From contig NC_068973.1 of assembly GCF_016808095.1 (NCBI RefSeq), positions 32,482,077 through 32,546,076 of the forward strand: a stretch of DNA of 64,000 nt, written 5' to 3'. A program made the position numbers and the translations under genes. Numbering within the stretch: the stretch's first letter is position 1; each line of letters opens with the position of its first letter. The notes under the pieces were generated by a model. That model was not told the origin of the DNA. It was given only the letters and a program-made list of their open reading frames with translations, and made no database searches. The DNA comes from Vigna angularis (taxonomy: Eukaryota; Streptophyta; Magnoliopsida; Fabales; Fabaceae). Shown here in pieces: positions 51,096 to 62,392 of the stretch.

Positions 51096-51677
51096 TGTTT
51101 CTTTCGTTAAATTTATTGTAACATTGTTTCTAATGTGTTACGTGTCAAAATTTGAATCATTTTCTATTTTGAAATATGTTAATATAAAAACGATTTAAAG
51201 ATAAAAGATGATACAAATTTTAATACCGGATAGATTTAAATTTTGATCAGTAATACTTTTCAAATGATATCGATTTTAATTTAATGGAATATGTTAAATT
51301 AATTTTTTGTTAAAGAAAAATAAACAATCAATTAAATATTTTTTAGAAAAATAAAAATTTAATTGAGTAAAATAAAAATAAAGTAAAAAAACTAAATAGA
51401 AGAAACCAAATTATTAATTAAGTCAAATATCTAAATAATTATCTTTTAAACTATTAGGTTGATTTTGAAAGCCGAAAATTTACAAAGTTATGCTAATTTT
51501 AGTAGTTAATTGAATTATCATTGAAAACTATTGCATTTAACGACGGTCTTCAACTATGGTTTTCAACCAATTGTTAATTGAATTATCATTGAAAACAAAT
51601 TTTTGTAACGATGTTGAAACCGTGATCATATCAAGTATATATATAATATAACGTTGATTGAGTTAATATATATAATA
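51096..51677. other. AT-rich spacer
   Basis: No gene seen between the TRIM-like element and the Tat element. Two related stretches with GTTAATTGAATTATCATTGA at about 51505-51525 and 51572-51592 form a short direct repeat. Confidence 0.55.
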
Positions 51678-51682
51678 TTATA
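51678..51682. repeat. 5-bp target-site duplication (left) of the Tat element
   Basis: TTATA, repeated exactly at 57916-57920. Confidence 0.88.
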
Positions 51683-52267
51683 TGTACCATACGGGTCGAA
51701 CGGTCCAGAGAGCGGCGCCGATATCGATCCAACCGTCGGCGTTTCTCTTATCTTTTTACTCCTCTGATATCATTGTCGGACAGCTTGCATAAACACTCAC
51801 TGCGCGCTATTCTATTCGACCATTCATCCTTCCACTCGGGTGAGTAACAACTATGTACCGTACGGATCGGGCGGTCCAGAGAGTAGCGCCGACACCCACC
51901 TAACCGGACGGTTGCACAAGATCGATCGATAGGTGAATTAGGTCATTAAGACTAGGATTAAGGTAAATAGTTATTAGAGCCATTTGGGCTAGAATTGGGC
52001 CGTGATTAACTTTTCACTAATCCCAAGCCCATGGCGAAAACTATAAATACAAGTCAGAGGTAAGTGGTAAATAACTTGCATTCACTGCACATTTATTACT
52101 GCTCTATTGAATTGCCGAACAGTTTGAGTACTGACTTTGGCATCGGAGGATCTTTGACAAGTTCCCTCCCGAACGGAGGAGCGAGAGAACGAAGCTTAGA
52201 GCGTGACCGGACGACAAGAAGACAAATTGTGAAGGAGTTTTGTAATTCAGCCCCAATAACCGAAACA
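51683..52267 (+). repeat. 5' LTR of the Tat element, 585 bp
   Basis: Starts TGTACCATACGG and ends CCGAAACA. It contains an internal duplicate of its own start: GTACCGTACGGATCGGGCGG near 51855 repeats the first 50 bp in altered form. GGCGAAAACTATAAATACAA at about 52032-52051 contains a good TATA box for element transcription. Confidence 0.9.
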
Positions 52268-52270
52268 TTT

Positions 52271-52289
52271 TGGCGCCCACCGTGGGACC
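52271..52289 (+). other. Primer binding site of the Tat element
   Basis: TGGCGCCCACCGTGGGACC, three bases inside the LTR. This form is common in Tat-lineage elements. I do not assign the tRNA species. Confidence 0.75.
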
Positions 52290-52310
52290 GAGTTACTTGC
52301 AAAACCCAAT

Positions 52311-53864
52311 GGTGACCACGAGAAACATGACCATGGACGACCCAATGGATATGATCCAGATTGTATAGCAGAAGATGGAGGAGATGTAGCAGCGTCATGA
52401 GGCGGAACTCACAGCCGTCAGGGCTGAATGTTCGGCGCGCATTGCCTGAGAGGGGGCAGGCGAGAAGGGAGAAGGAGAGCAGGACAAGGAACGTGGTAAG
52501 GCCGCAATGGAAGATCAAGACGACCACAGCAGTGGGTCGGACAAGACGTGGAAACCCACGGAACCAGAGGTCGAGGGGAGCAAAGTTAAATCAGTGCACG
52601 CGGAGAGTGCCGCGGGAGACAAGCAGTTGGTAATAAAAATCGAGACCTCATCAACATTATTACTGCCTTTCGTCCAGGCAATCATTGACGTCCAGATATC
52701 GGAGCAATTCGTCCCGCCTCAGTTTAAGATATACGACGGGACGACAGACCCGAAGGCCCACATCAAGACCTTTTCCAACACAATGGCGTTCCGAACTGGC
52801 AACGACGCCATCTGGTGCCGAGCGTTCTCCTTATCGTTGGAGGGGGAAGCACTTGAGTGGTTCAACTCACTGCCTCCCAATTCCATCAAGAACTTCGCGG
52901 GACTGCAGCGTATGTTCAATCGACAGTTCGTCGACAGTAGTACTCAAGACTTGATGTAGTACTCAAGACTTGACCATTTTCGAGTTGGTCACCCTGAAAC
53001 AAGGAAAGGAAGAAACTTTGAGAGCGTTCATGGATCACTACCAGAAGACCGTCCGACAGGTGAAGGGTTTGAGCCCAGAACTCGCCTTACAATACTTCCT
53101 ATTCGCCCTCAAACCCGAACCATTCAAGGATAGTGTCTACCAACGAGCGCCCAAGACCATGGAAGAACTGCGAGAGAGGGCGACTGATGAGATAAGGGTG
53201 GAGGAGATGAAGCTGTCGGGGGAAATCGGGCGGTCAGGCTGGGAAGTCCGGGGGGTTCAAGCAAAGAGAACCGCCTCGGGGACCACGATTCCAACAATAT
53301 ACCCCCTTGAATGCCGCTCGGGCGAAAATTTTCCACGAAGCCTTAAGTGCGGAACTGATTCCAGAACCGAAGAGGCAACCTGCGCTGCCGGGGGCGGACG
53401 ATAATAAACATTGTCTGTATCACAAGAACATGGGCCACACCACGGAGGAATGTGTAACCATGAGGGATAAAATCGAAGAGTTAATCCGTGCGGGGCAACT
53501 TAAGAAGTATGTGCGGATCGACCGCCCCCACGTTCCCACATATCGACCAAGTCCACGGCGGACCAGTCCCAGAAGACTCGAAATTCAAGGAAGGTCTAGA
53601 AATAGCCGGACAGATCACCCGCGATCGGAGAGACGGCAAAGTAGAAGCCGTAGTAGGAGCCACGATCGTCCCCTGCGAGGGCTTATCAACACAATATTCG
53701 ATGGTTTCGCCGGAGGAGGATCTTCTTCATCCTCCCGGAAGCTGCATGTACGGGCCTTACAATCCGTTCACTCGATCGACAAATCCCAGAGGACGATCCC
53801 CCCATTACATTTTCGGATGAAGACTTTCACGCCCCTGACCCCGATCAGGATGATCCGATGGTGA
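52311..53864 (+). pseudogene. Broken gag gene of the Tat element
   Basis: Gag fragments lie in successive frames. The first ATG (52311) runs into a stop within 20 codons. The central part (52507-52959) has the plant gag core: FKIYDGTTDPKAHIKTF, WCRAFSLSLEGEALEWFNSL and FAGLQRMFNRQF. A 19-base tandem duplication (52938-52956 and 52957-52975) then shifts the frame, and gag resumes at about 52976 (LVTLKQGKEETLRAFMDHY). The zinc-knuckle-like CLYHKNMGHTTEEC lies near 53410-53452 in another frame. No functional Gag can be made from this copy. Confidence 0.88.
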
Positions 53865-53879
53865 TAACAGCAGAGATTG

Positions 53880-56303
53880 CCCGCATAGTATGAGCAAAGT
53901 GCTGGTGGACCAAGGGAGCTCAGTAAACATCCTCTACTAGAAAACCTTCCACAGATGTACATATCATATGACCTCATTGTCCCATACAACGAGCAGATCG
54001 TGGGTTTCGCAGGTGAGAGGGTGGACACCAGAGGATACGTAGATTTACGCACACGACTGAGGACCGGTCGGAACAGCGAGGAGAAGAGGGTTAGGTACTT
54101 GTTGGTAGAAGTCAACACCTTCTACAGCGTACTCCTAGGCCGACCGTGCTTAAATGCTTTTGGGGCAATCGTGTCAACCGCCCACCTCACGATGAAGTAT
54201 CCCTCGGACAAAGGAATAATTTGCACTGTCCGAGCGGATCAAAAGAAAGCTAGGGAATGCTATGCAGCAAGCTTGAAGCTTCATACCCGCACGGTTAGAA
54301 GGAGGACGGGTGGTTCTGAGGTGGCTATGGCCGACCTTGACCCGCGGACAAACACGAAAGATCGATTGGAGCCCCTCGGGGAGACACAACCGGTCTTGAT
54401 AGGGAAAGATGCTTCCCAGACCATCGCTATGGCTCGTGGGCTAGAGCTTGAATTGGAGAGAGAGATTCGGTTCATTCTGTGGAAAAACCGTGACTTATTT
54501 GCGTGGACGGCCGCTGATATGCCAGGGATCCACCCCTCGGTCATGTCACATAAGTTGGCATTGTTCAAGGAGGCGCGGCCGGTAGCGTAGAAGAAGCGGA
54601 AGATGAGAGAAGAGAAGAGGAGAGTTATAGAAGAGGAGGGTGGGAAGTTGAAGGACGCCGGATTCGTCAAAGAAGTGACGTATATCACTTGCCTTGCCAA
54701 TGTGGTCATGGTGAAGAAAGCCAATGGAAAATGGCGTATATGCGCTGACTACACTGACCTGAACAAGGCTTGCCCTAAGGATTCTCATCCTTTGCCGAGC
54801 ATAGATGCGTTGGTGGACGGTGCCTCCAGCCACCGGATGTTAAGCTTCCTGGACGCTTACTCAGGGTACAATCAGATACCCATGTGTGAACCAAACCGGG
54901 AGAAGACGACATTTATCACTGAGAACGCAAACTTCTGTTACGAAGTTATGCCTTTCAGCTTGAAGAATGTCGGGGCCACCTATCAGCGTTTGATGGATAG
55001 GATCTTCGCGAAATAGATTGGTCGGTGCATGGATGTGTACGTCGACGATATGGTCGTCCGATCACCGGATGGACGGTGTCATGTGAAAGACTTGGAGGAG
55101 GTGTTCTGGCAGGTTAGAAGGTACGGGATGCGGCTCAATTCGGCCAAGTGCAGTGCTGATGCAAGAATGACCCGAGCCTAGGCTTGTATACTTCATCAGC
55201 CGCACCCTCCAGGAGGCCGAGACGCGGTATCAACAGGTGGAAAAGGTTGCCCTAGCCTTGTTGAATGCGTCCAGAAGACTCCGACCGTACTTCCAGAGTC
55301 ACCAAGTCGTTGTCAGGATCGATTTCCCCATCTCCAAAATTTTGAGGAAACCGGACTTGGTGGGACTCATGGTGGGGTGGGTTGTCGAATTGTCAGAATT
55401 TGGCCTATGCTATGAGCCAAGAGGATCAGTTAAAGGCCAACATTTGGCCGATTTTGTAGCAGAGTTACCCTAGGCGATCAGTGACGAGTGGAACTTGTAC
55501 GTCGATGGGGCATCCGGACGATCAATGAGTGGGGCCGGTATACTTCTAGAGGCCCCGAACGGATTCTTGTTGGAGCATTCCTTGATCTTTAAGTTCAAGG
55601 TCTCCAACAATCAGGCGGAGTATGAGGCCCTGGTGGCCGACCTAGAGCTAGCAAGGGATATGGGGCTCGGAAGGTCGTGTGCCGGACGAATTCTCAGCTT
55701 GTTGTGGGTCAAATGAATGAAGAGTTCAAAGTGAAGGAGGAGCAACTCCTCCGATATTTCCATCGAGCGACTGCCTTGGTAAAGCTGTTTGATAAGGTCT
55801 ACATCCGACACATCTCTCGGGAGGATAACACGCGGGCAGACATGTTATCAAAGTTAAGTTCGGGGAAAGAAAATGGGCAACTGACGACGATTATACGCCA
55901 AGTACTGCTGCAGTCGTCGGTCGAATGCTTAGCGGTGTCGAATGTTGAAGTCGGGGACTGGCGAACCGAGATCCGAACGCTAATGGCCCGGCAAGATGCA
56001 GGCCAATCGATTTAGCCAGCGGACGTCAAGAAGATTGTCCACTACCTTATGGTACGGGACAACCTGTACCGGAGAGGATTCTCCACCCCTCTCCTCAAGT
56101 GCCTCGGGAAGGAGGAAGCACAGTATGTTATGGACGAGCTTCATAATGAAATATGTGGATTCCATACCGGTCGTCGAGCTTCGAAGGCTCTGGTACTGAG
56201 GGCCGGATACTACTGGCCGACTATGGAGGAGGACACTAAGGTCTTTGCCCAGAAGTGCCTCAGCTTCCAACCACCCTTCGGGAGCGGGCTAACGTCAAAA
56301 TAA
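53880..56303 (+). pseudogene. Broken pol gene of the Tat element (protease, RT, two RNases H, integrase zinc domain)
   Basis: In order: protease with the VLVDQGSSVNIL motif (about 53898-53933); a linker to 54590 ending in a stop; reverse transcriptase from about 54600 (WRICADYTDLNKACPKDSHP, DAYSGYNQIPM) with a stop at 55013-55015 just before YVDDMVV; decayed RNase H (55190-55470); the second archaeal-type RNase H (LYVDGASGRSMSGAGILLE, SNNQAEYEALVADLELA, and HISREDNTRADMLSKL in another frame, to about 55860); and the integrase HHCC zinc domain (about 56000-56290). The integrase DDE core that should follow is absent. At least four stops or frameshifts are visible. Confidence 0.9.
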
Positions 56304-57010
56304 TGGAAGAAAACCAGGATTGTCGGGGTTACGCCAATCGCTAAACACATCGCCAAGAACGCCTGGACGGCCACCCAAGAATTCGGATGTAGCTGTGCAG
56401 GGGCGACGTTCATTTCCCGGAGAACGGCCATTTGAAACCTAGTGAAAGGCACCCGAATATAGAGTTGATCGAAAAAATTGGCATACATAAAGAAGAAATC
56501 GTCCGGACTCGATCCCTTCCCGTGATAAACTTACTGATTCCTTAGGCTGACTCCCGCCCGTATCAGTCGGGAATCCTCCACATCCCTGACGATGTAGAGT
56601 CGGCCGATTCTCCATGTTAACGCCTTTTTTGTGCCATACTCCGACACAAGCAAGCTGGCATCGTGAGGTGCCCAGTCATACCCCGGAATGACGGTCCCGT
56701 CACCGTCCGGCTCTAATGGCGCGTCATCTACTGGAATACCACCCTTGAGAAGGTGGATGGGTATCCCAAAGATAATCCTTTTATCTGCATCCGTGGGGGA
56801 GTTAGGCTTCGGCCCTGATGACCGGGCGAACTCTTCCAAGAAGGAGGACGACACTGAGCTCGGAGAAGAACCACGCTCGCCATCACCGCCCATCGATCTC
56901 CCGCCACTTCTGCCCGACGACTCCAAAGAAGACTCAACATGGACGACTGCCATTTATCACTTGGAGAAAAAAGAATGCTCTGAAGATGAAAGGAGAAAAG
57001 TGAAAATGTC
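56210..57010 (-). pseudogene. Antisense reading frame of the Tat element, 'putative gypsy-type transposon' domain
   Basis: Opposite to gag-pol, two minus-strand blocks occur. 56531-56953 encodes a Ser/Gly-rich start and then GIPIHLLKGG and LTWRIGRLYIVRDVED. 56210-56488 encodes FFDQLYIRVPFTRFQMAVLR and VAPAQLHPNSW. The second resembles the plant domain annotated as 'putative gypsy type transposon' (PF04195, from memory), known from extra antisense frames of Tat elements. A possible splice donor (CA|GTAAGT, about 56539) lies between the blocks. Whether an acceptor allows one spliced product is unclear. Its function in the family is not known. Confidence 0.65.
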
Positions 57011-57307
57011 AGCGTCCTCATCCTCTTATTTATAGGATAAAACTTCGTAACCGTTGAAGCATCCTCACCGTCAAAAATCATCACGATTAACGATCCAGAT
57101 ACGGGGCCACTTCAACTTCCGCCTCTATACGCATGACATGTATATTCCCGCCCAAATCCGTTTTCAAAAATTGGTGAGCAGAAGCCCAACAGAATCGGCC
57201 CAGTAGCCAAGTTGGATGCCCTCTAGCCCAACCAATGACGAGGACGGCCGGTCAACAACCGGAGTCCACACTTGAGTAATTAAACCCAACGTTCACTACG
57301 TGTGCTA

Positions 57308-57323
57308 GGGCTTGGGGGGCTTG
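57308..57323 (+). other. Polypurine tract of the Tat element
   Basis: GGGCTTGGGGGGCTTG lies immediately before the 3' LTR, as in other Tat elements. Confidence 0.75.
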
Positions 57324-57915
57324 TGTACCATACGGGCCGGACAGTCCAAAGAGCGGTGCCGATATCGACCCAGTCGCCAGCGTTTCTCCTATCTTTTTAC
57401 TCCTCTGATAGCATTGTCGGACAGCTTGCATAAACACTCACTGCGCGCTATTCTACTCGACCATTCATCCTTCCACTCGGGTGAGTAACAACTATGTATC
57501 GTACGGATCAGGCGGTCCAGAGAGTAGCGCCGACTCCCACCTAACCGGACAGTTGCACAAGATTGACCGATAGATGAACTGGGTCATTAAGACTAGGATT
57601 AAGGTAAATAGTGATTAGAGCCATTTGGGCTAGAATTGGGCCGTGATTAACTTTTCACTAATCCCAAGCCCATGGCGAAAACTATAAATACAGGTTAGAG
57701 GTAAGTGGTAGATAGGTTGCATTCAATGCACATTTATTACTGCTCTATTGAATTGTCGAACGATTTGAGTACTGACTTTGGCATCGGAGGATCTTTGATA
57801 GGTTCCCTTCCGAACGAAGAAGCGAGAGAACGGAACTTAAAGCGTGACCGGACGATAAAAAAACAAATTGTGAAAGAGTTTGATAACTCAGTCCCAATAA
57901 CCAATAACCGAAACA
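57324..57915 (+). repeat. 3' LTR of the Tat element, 592 bp
   Basis: Matches the 5' LTR along its length with many substitutions, mainly C-T and G-A, plus a short duplication AATAACC near its end. It ends CCGAAACA. Confidence 0.9.
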
Positions 57916-57920
57916 TTATA
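57916..57920. repeat. 5-bp target-site duplication (right) of the Tat element
   Basis: TTATA, matching 51678-51682. Confidence 0.88.
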
Positions 57921-60030
57921 TATAGAATATACTTTTTTACACATTTTATTTTCTTATGTATTTTCTAAACAACAATTATTTTACCAATTTTATTTTTAGG
58001 TGATTTTTTTAAAAAAATTACCACTTTTTTCAATTTCGTCAGTTTTTTTTCTCAAATTTAACGATTGTTTAAACTAAAATAAATATTTATAATATCAAAA
58101 TTATTTACAAAAGGAATTAAAATTTATTTATAATAAAATTCTTAAAATCATTTAAATTTAATTTTATAATTATAATAATAATAATTTTATTATTTTTTAT
58201 AAAAATGTAAATACATATGCACTTATGTTTTCACTATTATGCTTATAATAATAATTTTCATTAACAATCGTCCTCGTAAGTTTAAAATATACATTCATTT
58301 AAATTCGTATTTTGATATGAAAAGTTTGATATAAACTTAATTGGAATGTTGACTTATGTATAATTATGTAATATTAACCATCACAAAATTATGAAATTTT
58401 ATGATTCATGTAATTATATAGAACATGAGAGTTATATACTAAATTCTATATTTACAGAAAAAACAATTAATCTTATTGTAAAAGATGAGTAGTTTAGAGA
58501 GACACGAAATGTAAAAATCAAGATCTATGTCTGAATCATTGTCAACACCTGAAAATTATTGTTTTTGGTAGAAAATCTAAACTTCAATCTATACAAGTAT
58601 TCCTCAACAATACAAAGTTAATAAGAAATTCATTCGAAACAAACTTGATCAAAGAATTTATCCTTTATAAATACAAATTTAGATGGGATTCAATCTTAAA
58701 TAAATGCATATATACTTAAAAAAAAGTGTATGCAAACGTGATTATTATTATCGCTGTATAAAAATTCCTTATTTTCTGTTGTAGGTGTAAATTAAGGAAC
58801 CCATGCCTATAACGTTTAGGCAAACACTCACAATCACTATTATCATATAAAAACACAAATTAAAAACATAAAATAAATATATACAAAGTATTACAAATGT
58901 TAAGTATCGAGGCTTGTCCTTTTTTTTTTTCGTTTGTTGCAATTGATATGTTGAGTATATTAAAGTTTCCATACTATATATTCAAACAAAATTTTTGATT
59001 AAAATATGAAATGAAAAAGTAGTCAACTTACCATAGAGAGTGGGTAAAAGTGGTAACTGTAACATTAAAGTCTTGTGTTTTTTTCATCCTCAGACCCTAA
59101 TACCAACAATCTATCAAAATATAGGAATTTGCGAAAATAGACGACAACAGATAACGCAATCTGAGACCTTGATAATACCCTAAACCTTTATTGAGTGTAA
59201 AATTTAAAAACCAAAAAGAATAAAAGGGTGTTACCAAAGTGTTTTAAGAGATATATTTCATTTGTCTCTTTAAAGATCAAACCCTAACCAGTATTAGAAA
59301 ACAAAATTAGAATGAAAGACATTATTATCAATTGATCAAATTGAAAGGGAAACCCCAGTTTGAAATAATTCAAACCAAAGAGTGAACAAAAAGAGTTTCG
59401 GCCTAAAGTTTTTTTTTTTTTTTAATTACTATCGCTTCGGCTTAAACAATAATGTGTAGATATTTTACCACTGACTTGAAAGGGAGAAAAGCCAAATTTT
59501 TTATTTATTTTATTGACTCAAGCCAAAGAGGGAACCAAAAAGATATAGCCAGGTAAGAGCTTAGAGTTAAAGAAAAATAGGTATCATGTTTTTAGCTTGA
59601 AGAAACACAATTTTTTTCTGACTCTTCATCTTATGATTGTAGTGAAGACAAATGACGGTTGTAAATCTCTATTTTGAAGCCATAATTGATATAGAAAGTG
59701 CTGACATATTCTTCATGCACAATAAAGGCACCCAACCTATCCTTCATCCAACAAAGCTGTGATCTCACTATCCATTTCCTTCCTCCTTCTTTCAAAGGAT
59801 AAGCACACACAAAGAGCTTCGGGCACCATCTCCTCTTTTAGTTGTAATAAGGTTTTTCTCATACAGTTGTATATTTCTCTTCTTTTGTCCAGTATTACTC
59901 AATGTATATGATTTATGTCTTTGTTTTCTCATATTTTCATTCGTCACCATTAACTTTTCTCTCTTTTTCGCGTTGTTATTATTCTTATCTTATCTTCCGC
60001 TTTTTCATCAATCACTTATTTTCTTCAAGC

Positions 60031-60103
<73 letters not shown>

Positions 60104-60880
60104 TATGCATGTGTATCCTCTCTTGAAAGATGACCATTTGATCAAGAAGTTGACTTTTGAAGAGTTGGTAGTCTTTGGGTGTGAAGTTTGACTTTAGTAT
60201 ACTTTGTAGGGTTTATGGCTTTTTTCTCGTAGCCTTAAGCGAAACTTAAGCTTTAAGACGTGATAGGGCATAAAACTTCAAAAAAACATTCTTAGAATGT
60301 TCTTCTTTCTTCATAATGTCTTTTTCTTAGATGTTGTGGTTTTGATCATATATTTTTGTTTTATTGATTTGCAAGGATATCAAGAAACAAAGAATAAAAG
60401 CATCAAAGTACTTTTTTGTACATGTATTAAATGTTTTGATCGTTGATAAGCGTTAAGCAATGTTTTTTATAGAAAGCTTTGTTTGATATAACATTGCATT
60501 GAATGAAACATATCTTTTTATCCTTAGTGTTATACAATAGTTAGACTTGTGTTTCCATAAGAAGATTACTTATTTTACTCATATAGTCTATTTGTGAGAT
60601 TTTAATGAGAGACAATTTTTCTTAGACGTTGTTTACTCATATAGTCTATTTGAGCTTTTAGCTTTAGACGTTATAAGATGCTTCTTCATTAGACGTTATT
60701 GGTTTAAACAATTTTTCCTACACAACAAGATTTCGTTTAATGTTTTTGTTAAACTTCAAAACCTGGGTTGCTAAGACTATTTATTTTCTAGACGATTTTT
60801 GTCTTAACAGGATGAAGTATGAGTGAAGCTCGTTTATGCAGGAGAAACAAAAATTAAACATCACTTTCTATGCTTGTTCT
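57921..60880. other. AT-rich intergenic region
   Basis: No gene supported. It contains the (TA)n array 60034-60100. Around 60570-60660 the string TACTCATATAGTCTATTTG occurs twice, and several AGACGTT motifs lie at 60620-60700. The frames around 59902-60191 are driven by the TA array. Confidence 0.55.
60034..60100. repeat. (TA)n microsatellite
   Basis: Perfect TA repeat of about 67 bp, followed by GCATATGCATGTG. Confidence 0.95.
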
Positions 60881-61125
60881 GAGTCCAATCTGTAGTCTTT
60901 GTATTTTATTAAAAAATTGTCATTGCGCCACTTTCTATATCGGTTTTGGGTCAGTATAGAAAGTCTTTGTAATTTTTTAAGAAATTGTCATCGATGAACT
61001 TTCTATACTAGTTATAGGTCTAATCGAGGTATAAACAAATTTATGTAATTTATTATAAAATTGTCATCGTGTCACTTTTTATACCGATTCTAGGTTTAAT
61101 CGGTGTAAAAAAATCTCATCATATT
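60860..61125. repeat. Three-copy degenerate tandem repeat, ~70-77 bp unit
   Basis: Three units share a stretch like TGTAATTTATTAAGAAATTG, then TCATCG, then ACTTTCTATACCGGTT, then GGTCTAATCGGTATA. Copies lie near 60898, 60968 and 61044. This resembles the subterminal repeats of plant DNA transposons; no termini were found. Confidence 0.65.
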
Positions 61126-61206
61126 TAAAACTTTGTCACCACATAAATTATTATGGGAAGTGGATTATAATCACCCTAATAAATCATCATTAAAAGTTAT
61201 TATTTA

Positions 61207-61325
61207 CAACCTAAAAATAAATTTTAAGTCTAACTCAGTAATATACAATAAATTTATAAGTTAATGTTTGCATTATTTATATATTTTAACCTAGTCTTGT
61301 CTCTATTTACGTGGAATAATCAACA
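61207..61325 (-). repeat. Decayed solo LTR related to the TRIM-like element
   Basis: The stretch TTTTAAGTCTAACTCA, then TTATATATTTTAACCTAGTC, then TTGTCTCTATTTACGTGG parallels the 50794-51095 repeats base by base with substitutions, in the same orientation. No partner LTR or primer site is seen. Confidence 0.55.
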
Positions 61326-61589
61326 AATTTTGATGAAATGGGGGAGGGATGGATTGCAGAGCAATGAATTGAGTGAAGGAAAGAAAAAGCATGAAGTAAA
61401 TAGTTAGAAAAGGGTTAATAAGGTTTAGGTCCATGGATAGCATTTAATGTCATGCGTTTAACATCTAACAAAAGAAAATCCAACCATAAAAAATGATGGG
61501 TGATAGTTTTGTAAATAAAACGTCATTATAGAAATAGGTTAAATGAGTCAAATAGTTTCCATATGAAAAGTCGTTATTTTATTGCCTTT
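61326..61589. other. Spacer before the CACTA-like remnant
   Basis: No feature supported; it may include the missing left end of the CACTA-like element. Confidence 0.5.
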
Positions 61590-62392
61590 AGACGTCGGCT
61601 ACAAGCCTTCAACGTCTAATTCGAATTAGACGTCGGTTACCCCCTCCACGAATGTAAAAAACGTTCGAAAATATTTCATTTTAAGCGTCAATATTAATTT
61701 TAATTTATTTTGAAAGGTCCCTTTTTAGACATTAAACGTCGCACATGATGTCTAGTACACATGAAACGTCGAATCCCCTTTCCCGGACGTCAATAAGCTG
61801 CAAAAATACCCCAAAGTAGCGCCAAAATGAATATTTTTAGCAATTAGATGTCGGTGGTGGAGGGGGTTGACGTCAAATGCCCTTTTAAACCCCAAAAACT
61901 CGTAACGTGAGCTTCACTTTCTTTTGCGTTTTCATTTTCGTTTCGTTCGCATTCGTCACTGCTGGATCAAGGTATGTTTGATTGATTTTCTTCGAGTTAA
62001 TTTATTTTGCACCAATTAACTTTAGGTTACACCGATTAAATTTCATTTGCACCGATTAATTTTGGCTTATGATGCAGTTTTGTGCACGAGTTGACGGATC
62101 TCAGTGGCGACATTTAGTGGTCATTCTCCATTGCTTAAAACTCATAGTATATACAATTTTATGATGTGTTGGAATCATTTTCTTAATTTCAGGTGTGATA
62201 ATATTATAAAAACAAATTATTATTTTTAAGGAAAAAAAGAAAATGGATATTAGTCTAGGAGGGGTTCGACGTCAAAATTGATGTCCAAGAAGGGGATTTG
62301 ACATCAAAATTGACATCTTTAAATAAAACATCGAATCTGAATTGGACATTAAATGTCGAAAATAACCCATCTCAAAAGTTTTTTTGCAAGTG
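61590..62392. mobile_element. CACTA-like DNA transposon remnant with GACGTCGG subterminal motifs
   Basis: Many copies of TTAGACGTCGG, AACGTCG, GACGTCAA and related forms lie on both strands from 61590 to 62360. The right end AAGTTTTTTTGCAAGTG (to 62392) is, in reverse complement, CACTTGCAAAAAAACTT, like a CACTA terminus (CACTNCAAAAA). No transposase was found and the left end is not clear. A GC-richer segment at about 61900-61975 ends in CAAGGTATGT, a good splice donor, so a short transcribed exon inside the element is possible. Confidence 0.6.

Larger units (their letters stand above)
51683..57915 (+). mobile_element. Decayed Ty3/gypsy Tat-lineage (Retand-like) LTR retrotransposon
   Basis: A 6,233-bp element on the plus strand, with LTRs 51683-52267 and 57324-57915, TTATA duplication, primer site and purine tract. 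The reverse transcriptase (DAYSGYNQIPM, MPFSLKNVGATYQRLMDRIF) and a second, archaeal-type RNase H domain mark the Tat lineage. Frames are broken by several stops and frameshifts. The integrase catalytic core is missing, and an antisense frame lies between pol and the 3' LTR. The first 300 bp of the two LTRs differ at about 23 sites, about 20 of them transitions, so the element is much older than the chromovirus at 4103-14339. Confidence 0.93.

Noticed and set aside
52096..52527. 143-codon minus-strand frame over LTR and gag start of the Tat element
   Set aside because: It is antisense to element sequence, with no recognised domain, unlike the frames at 56210-57010.
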